Assembly: GCA_947629125.1 (NCBI GenBank)
Contig: CANRCO010000051.1
Location: forward strand, 1-8,501
Length of the DNA: 8,501 bases
Source: an uncultured Bacilli bacterium
Lineage (GTDB): Bacteria > Bacillota_I > Bacilli_A > RF39 > UBA660
Reading direction: 5' to 3'
Shown piece after piece: positions 5,383 through 8,501 of this stretch (the first letter of the stretch is position 1; each line of letters starts with the position of its first letter). The notes below the pieces were generated by a model. The model made no database searches. It was not told the DNA's origin and saw only the letters and a list, made by a program, of their open reading frames with translations. The position numbers and the translations under genes were made by a program.

Positions 5383-6216
5383 ATGTTGTTATATAAAAAT
5401 ACGTTTGAAAATATCAAAAAAATGAATTGTAATTTTCCAATTGAAGATCAATTTTATGCGACTGAAACAGAGGCTATTATAGCAGATGGAATTTCAAGAG
5501 ATCCTATCGGTGTTTTTGATTTTGCTACTTGTAGTTTTGAACAAAGGTTAGAAAAATATCCTCGACCAAGTGGAGCCGAAATGGCCGCCAAAGAAATATG
5601 TAATACTTTTTGCAAATCAACAGGAACATTAAAAGAAAGATTGAAAATTTGTAATATTAATGTTAAAAAACTAAATGAGAAAAATATTAAAATTTGTGAT
5701 TATTTACAAAATGACTTATACGGAGCTGTTGCATCTTGCATAAAAATTGAAAATAACATTTTGTATTATGCCTACATTTGTGATTGTGGAATTATTATTT
5801 ATGATTCTCAAGGAAACATTAAATTTCAAACAGAAGATGATAAACTTGTATATAGTAATCCATATATTTATAAAATTGGAATTCCTTGGAATTTACCTGA
5901 AGCTAGAGTAATTGTCCGTCGAGATTTTAGGAATAAACCAAATAATATTAAAGATGGGAAATGTGTTTCGTATGGTGCAATTACAGGAGAAGATGAAGCA
6001 TTAAATTTTATAAAAAGTGGTAAGAAAAATATTGAAAAAGGTGATTCAGTTTTAGTGTATAGTGATGGTTTTTATAACTTTTTGCATGAGAAAGAGTTTA
6101 TAAATGAAATAATAAATTTCAATAAAGTTTCATTTGAAAAATATGTAAATAATAAGTCTACAGTAGATTACCATTTATATGGAAAAGAAAAAACTATTGT
6201 ATTATATAGAATCTAA
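5383..6216 (+). CDS. PP2C-like serine/threonine protein phosphatase
   Basis: A soluble 277-residue protein resembling metal-dependent PP2C/SpoIIE-type phosphatases, which remove phosphate from Ser/Thr. Visible motifs are IEDQF (20-24, metal motif with Asp22), AIIADGIS (31-38, Asp35-Gly36), AVASCIKIENNILYYAYICDC (115-135, the segment normally ending GDS/GDC) and KGDSVLVYSDGF (219-230, Asp228). VRRDFRN (178-184) and YGAITGEDEA (197-206) are typical of a small bacterial subgroup. The usual Asp-Asn/Asp-Asp of the last motif is missing: the equivalent stretch reads YGKEKTIVLY (266-275), so metal binding may differ. The ATG at 5383 is chosen because AAGGAG (5367-5372) lies ten bases before it. An upstream in-frame GTG at 5335 lies inside the terminator and is rejected. 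It has no kinase neighbour in the window and probably heads an operon with the next two genes. Confidence 0.72.
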   Translation: MLLYKNTFENIKKMNCNFPIEDQFYATETEAIIADGISRDPIGVFDFATCSFEQRLEKYPRPSGAEMAAKEICNTFCKSTGTLKERLKICNINVKKLNEKNIKICDYLQNDLYGAVASCIKIENNILYYAYICDCGIIIYDSQGNIKFQTEDDKLVYSNPYIYKIGIPWNLPEARVIVRRDFRNKPNNIKDGKCVSYGAITGEDEALNFIKSGKKNIEKGDSVLVYSDGFYNFLHEKEFINEIINFNKVSFEKYVNNKSTVDYHLYGKEKTIVLYRI

Positions 6217-6281
6217 AAATAGTATATGGAAATACTAAAAAAGTAACATATATATAAGTTTAAATTAAGAAGGTAGATAAT

Positions 6282-7061
6282 ATGTGGGGAGCAGTTATAG
6301 GTGATTTAGCTGGGTCAATATATGAGTATCAACAAACTAAAAAATTTTCTAAATTAAATCCTAAAGAATTGATTAGTAAAAATAGTTTTTATAGTGATGA
6401 TACAATACTTACGATTGCTATTTTAGATGCTATTTTAAATGATGGAAATTACGAATATTACTTAAAAAAGTATGCTAAAGATTATTTGAATTATCAACCT
6501 GATTTTACACCTTATTTTGCTAAACCATTTTCTTTAGAATTTACAAAATGGGCATTAAATCAAGAATCAGGTACAAGTATAGGTAATGGAGCAATGATGC
6601 GAATTTCTGCGGTTGGTTATTTATTTAATAATGAACAAGATATAATTACTAATGCTTTATTAGCAACTGAACCATCTCATAATTCTTATGAAGCAATAAA
6701 TTCTGCTACTACAGTTGCTTTAATAATTTACTATGCTCGTTTAGGTTATAGTAAAGAACAAATTATAAAAAAATTAGATTTAAAAATAAATTATAAAGAT
6801 TTTAATGGCTTTAATAGTACTTGTTATAAAACAATTGATAATTGTTTATATGCTTTATTTACTTCAGATAGTTTTGAACAATCTTTATTAAAAGTTATAT
6901 CTTATGGTGGTGATACCGATACTAATGCTTGTATAGTTGGGTCAATGGCAGAAAGTCTATATGGCTTAAATGAAAATTTAATAAAACAAGCAAGTTTAAA
7001 AATACCAGCTGAATTTGTAAAAAAATTAAATAAAGCTTACCAAAGAGTAACAAAATTTTAA
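6282..7061 (+). CDS. ADP-ribosylglycohydrolase family protein (ARH/DraG-like)
   Basis: A soluble 259-residue enzyme predicted to hydrolyse ADP-ribose bonds, either from ADP-ribosylated proteins or from small ADP-ribose compounds. All landmark motifs of the all-helical, two-metal family are present: WGAVIGDLAGSIYE (2-15), SDDT (38-41, metal ligands), GNGAMMR (101-107), EPSHNSYEA (130-138) and GGDTDTNA (209-216, metal ligands). It has near-normal family length and no obvious damage. The target cannot be told from sequence. AAGAAGG at 6267-6273 precedes the ATG. It starts 65 bases after the phosphatase gene, with no + strand terminator between them, and ends 15 bases before the acetyltransferase gene, so the three are probably cotranscribed. 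No ADP-ribosyltransferase gene is visible in the window. Confidence 0.9.
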   Translation: MWGAVIGDLAGSIYEYQQTKKFSKLNPKELISKNSFYSDDTILTIAILDAILNDGNYEYYLKKYAKDYLNYQPDFTPYFAKPFSLEFTKWALNQESGTSIGNGAMMRISAVGYLFNNEQDIITNALLATEPSHNSYEAINSATTVALIIYYARLGYSKEQIIKKLDLKINYKDFNGFNSTCYKTIDNCLYALFTSDSFEQSLLKVISYGGDTDTNACIVGSMAESLYGLNENLIKQASLKIPAEFVKKLNKAYQRVTKF

Positions 7062-7076
7062 AAAGGAAGTGATAAT

Positions 7077-7517
7077 ATGCCAGATTTAGAAATATTAAAA
7101 GTTCAAAATAATAGTGATTTAAATAAATGTCTAAATATAAGAGAAATTGTTTTTGTTAAAGAACAGCATGTTCCAAAAAGCTTAGAGATTGATAAGTTTG
7201 ATACTATAAATAATCAGTGCATTCATTTTTTAATAAAATATAAAAATATGGAAGTAGGTACTATTCGTTGTTTATTTATAAATGATTTAGTTAAAATTCA
7301 AAGATTTTGTTTATTAAAAAATTATAGAAATTTAAATATTGGTAAAAATACACTTGATGAAATAGAACAATATTGTAAAAATTTAAATATCAAACTTATT
7401 AAACTCCATGCTCAATATCAAGCTTATAAATTTTATGAAAAATGTGGCTACCGTAAAAATTCCGACATTTTTTATGAAGCAAATATTAAACATATTGAAA
7501 TGATTAAAGAAATCTAA
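7077..7517 (+). CDS. GNAT family N-acetyltransferase (ElaA-like)
   Basis: A soluble 146-residue acetyl-CoA-dependent acetyltransferase of unknown substrate. Motifs follow the ElaA-like GNAT pattern: NIREIVFVKEQHVP (20-33), EVGTIRCL (59-66), KIQRFCLLKNYRNLNIGKN (73-91), LHAQYQAYKFYEKCGYRKN (110-128) and KHIEMIKE (138-145). The pyrophosphate-binding loop is slightly off: the first Gly of R/Q-x-x-G-x-G/A is Asn (RNLNIG). Other core residues, including the FYEKCGY segment, are kept, so it is probably active. AAAAGGAAGTG at 7060-7070 sets the ATG. It lies 15 bases after the ADP-ribosylglycohydrolase gene in an apparent operon. No clear terminator follows; the next gene has its own promoter. Confidence 0.87.
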   Translation: MPDLEILKVQNNSDLNKCLNIREIVFVKEQHVPKSLEIDKFDTINNQCIHFLIKYKNMEVGTIRCLFINDLVKIQRFCLLKNYRNLNIGKNTLDEIEQYCKNLNIKLIKLHAQYQAYKFYEKCGYRKNSDIFYEANIKHIEMIKEI

Positions 7518-7520
7518 TAT

Positions 7521-7549
7521 TTGACAAAACTTAAAGATTTTGCTAGAAT
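7521..7549 (+). promoter_or_regulatory. Strong sigma-A promoter of the last gene
   Basis: A perfect TTGACA (7521-7526) and TAGAAT (7544-7549) are 17 bases apart, and a TG at 7541-7542 makes the -10 an extended element. It is the best promoter match in the window and starts three bases after the acetyltransferase stop. Confidence 0.85.
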
Positions 7550-7575
7550 AGCGACTTTGTAAAGAGGTGCTAGAA

Positions 7576-8403
7576 GTGGAACAAAATAATTTTAATGAAA
7601 CATATACTCAAATGTTAAATATACCAAGTCAATTTGGTAAATATTTATATCTAAATAAAAAAGAAAAATATATATCTCAAGATGTAGCAGAATTTATGCA
7701 AAAAATAGAAAATATAGTGGAAAATCCTGAATTTCTAAATCAAATTTTATTTAAACTTAATTTTATAAAAAAATTTGGTTATTTTGAATTACAAAATAAT
7801 TTATTAGTAGGTAAAACTAAGATAGCTAGCCATCCATATATATTTAAGTTATCTTTAAATCAAAATAATGTTAGTTATGAAGTACAATTTTTAGAAGATA
7901 TTCATAAAGGGGAATATAATTTAGTAAAACCTATTTATATTAAATATTACAATAGTGAATGTATTAAAATGAATAAAACTTTTGATAAGTTTATTACTAA
8001 GCAAATACATTGTTTTAATGAATATCATATCGAAACTTTTTGTGCGGAAGAAAAAACTAAAGAAAGTTATGAAATAGATGAACAAACTCATAAGTTAGTA
8101 CTTACAAAACCAGATTTAAATAAAAACTATACTGATAAAAAATATTATTGGCTTTTAACAAGATATTATGTCTTAAAAAGAGAAATCCTTACTTATCAAC
8201 AAGATAATGACTTTTTAAAACAAAATGAAGTAAATGATTGTCAAATATCGCAAGTATATAATAAAGATACTAAATATATTAATTTAGATAATCCGTTTTA
8301 TGATATAAATATGGATTATTATCGAAAATATATAACGCAACAAATCCCTAATTCAGTTTTATATAAAGAATATGAAACTAAAAAAAGAGATAGGGTACTT
8401 TAA
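7576..8403 (+). CDS. Protein of unknown function, 275 residues
   Basis: I do not recognise this protein. It is soluble-looking, with no signal peptide or membrane segment. It is rich in Lys, Asn, Tyr and Glu, with several Tyr-heavy stretches such as KKYYWLLTRYYVLKREIL and DINMDYYRKYI. The first 60 residues look helical (DVAEFMQKIENIVENPEFLN), the middle alternates like beta strands (YIFKLSLNQNNVSYEVQFLE), and the end is charged (KKRDRVL). No catalytic or metal motif stands out. The reading frame is open from a GTG at 7567, but that codon is part of the ribosome-binding sequence GAGGTG (7564-7569). The GTG at 7576, six bases after it, is the better start (MEQNNFNETY). The gene stands alone, with a strong promoter and a strong terminator, so it is probably well expressed and not part of the preceding operon. 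Confidence 0.75.
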   Translation: MEQNNFNETYTQMLNIPSQFGKYLYLNKKEKYISQDVAEFMQKIENIVENPEFLNQILFKLNFIKKFGYFELQNNLLVGKTKIASHPYIFKLSLNQNNVSYEVQFLEDIHKGEYNLVKPIYIKYYNSECIKMNKTFDKFITKQIHCFNEYHIETFCAEEKTKESYEIDEQTHKLVLTKPDLNKNYTDKKYYWLLTRYYVLKREILTYQQDNDFLKQNEVNDCQISQVYNKDTKYINLDNPFYDINMDYYRKYITQQIPNSVLYKEYETKKRDRVL

Positions 8404-8437
8404 GATATTTTGAATAAAAAATATCTTTCAGACTGTT

Positions 8438-8474
8438 GACAAATAGGTAAAAATTTTACTTATTTGTCTTTTTT
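8438..8474 (+). terminator. Strong rho-independent terminator of the last gene
   Basis: A stem of about 13 bp (8438-8450 with 8456-8468, including one G-T pair) carries a 5-base loop and is followed by six T (8469-8474). A separate 10-bp AT-rich hairpin at 8402-8427 lies just upstream without a good T run; it may protect the 3' end or assist termination. Confidence 0.9.
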
Positions 8475-8501
8475 AATGAAAAAAATTGAGAATATTAAGC
8501 T

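Noticed and set aside
6222..6239. Hairpin TAGTAT/ATACTA between the phosphatase and ADP-ribosylglycohydrolase genes
   Set aside because: On the + strand it is followed by A rather than T, so it is not a terminator for these genes; it would fit only a minus-strand transcript, and no minus-strand gene is present.
7567..7575. First GTG as the start of the last gene
   Set aside because: This GTG is itself part of the GAGGTG ribosome-binding sequence; the GTG at 7576 has correct spacing.
5115..8501. Integrated element bounded by a repeat of the tRNA-Thr 3' end
   Set aside because: I looked for a second copy of the tRNA 3' end (CTTACTGTCGGCACCA or part of it) downstream and found none, and no integrase is present in the window.
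1..8501. CRISPR array, insertion sequence or transposase
   Set aside because: No regularly spaced direct repeats, no terminal inverted repeats and no transposase-like protein were seen.

Overview
The window is AT-rich DNA, and every supported gene lies on the + strand. Codon use is standard: TGG serves as Trp and genes stop at TAA or TAG. Ribosome-binding sites are purine-rich and promoters are of the sigma-A type. A GerE-like regulator, a SpoIIIAH-like protein and a GerM-like protein point to an endospore-forming lineage of low-GC Bacillota. The surface-protein family and extreme AT bias resemble uncultured gut Bacilli, but that placement is inference.

Region 1 (1-1809) holds one large gene for an exported surface protein. 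It has a SipW-type signal segment, a TasA/camelysin-like N-terminal part and a C-terminal domain with a 'VRPVLYLKS' motif. A run of eight G lies at its 7th to 9th codons, and gaining or losing one G stops translation almost at once. The gene therefore looks phase-variable. Its codon use and its GC-richer 3' end differ from its neighbours. It ends in a strong terminator.

Region 2 (1810-3730) is a compact sporulation cluster: spoIIIAH-like, gerE and gerM-like. The gap before gerE holds a sigma-K-like promoter (AC-16-CATANNNTA) and a 10-bp inverted repeat. One arm of the repeat covers the promoter's -35 and the other covers the gerE ribosome-binding site. Only transcripts reading through from spoIIIAH would carry both arms, which suggests that gerE translation is coupled to promoter choice.

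Region 3 (3731-5188) holds housekeeping genes: tRNA-Arg(UCU), a ComEB-type dCMP deaminase, a DUF1003 membrane protein and a divergent tRNA-Thr(CGU). That tRNA has a weakened D stem and an A19-U56 pair where G19-C56 is normal.

Region 4 (5189-8474) begins with a structured untranslated leader ending in a terminator. Three closely spaced genes follow: a PP2C-like phosphatase, an ADP-ribosylglycohydrolase and an ElaA-like GNAT acetyltransferase. All three belong to families that add or remove small chemical groups, so they may form a modification module, but this is inference. A separately transcribed gene of unknown function, with its own strong promoter and terminator, closes the region. The last 27 bases show nothing.
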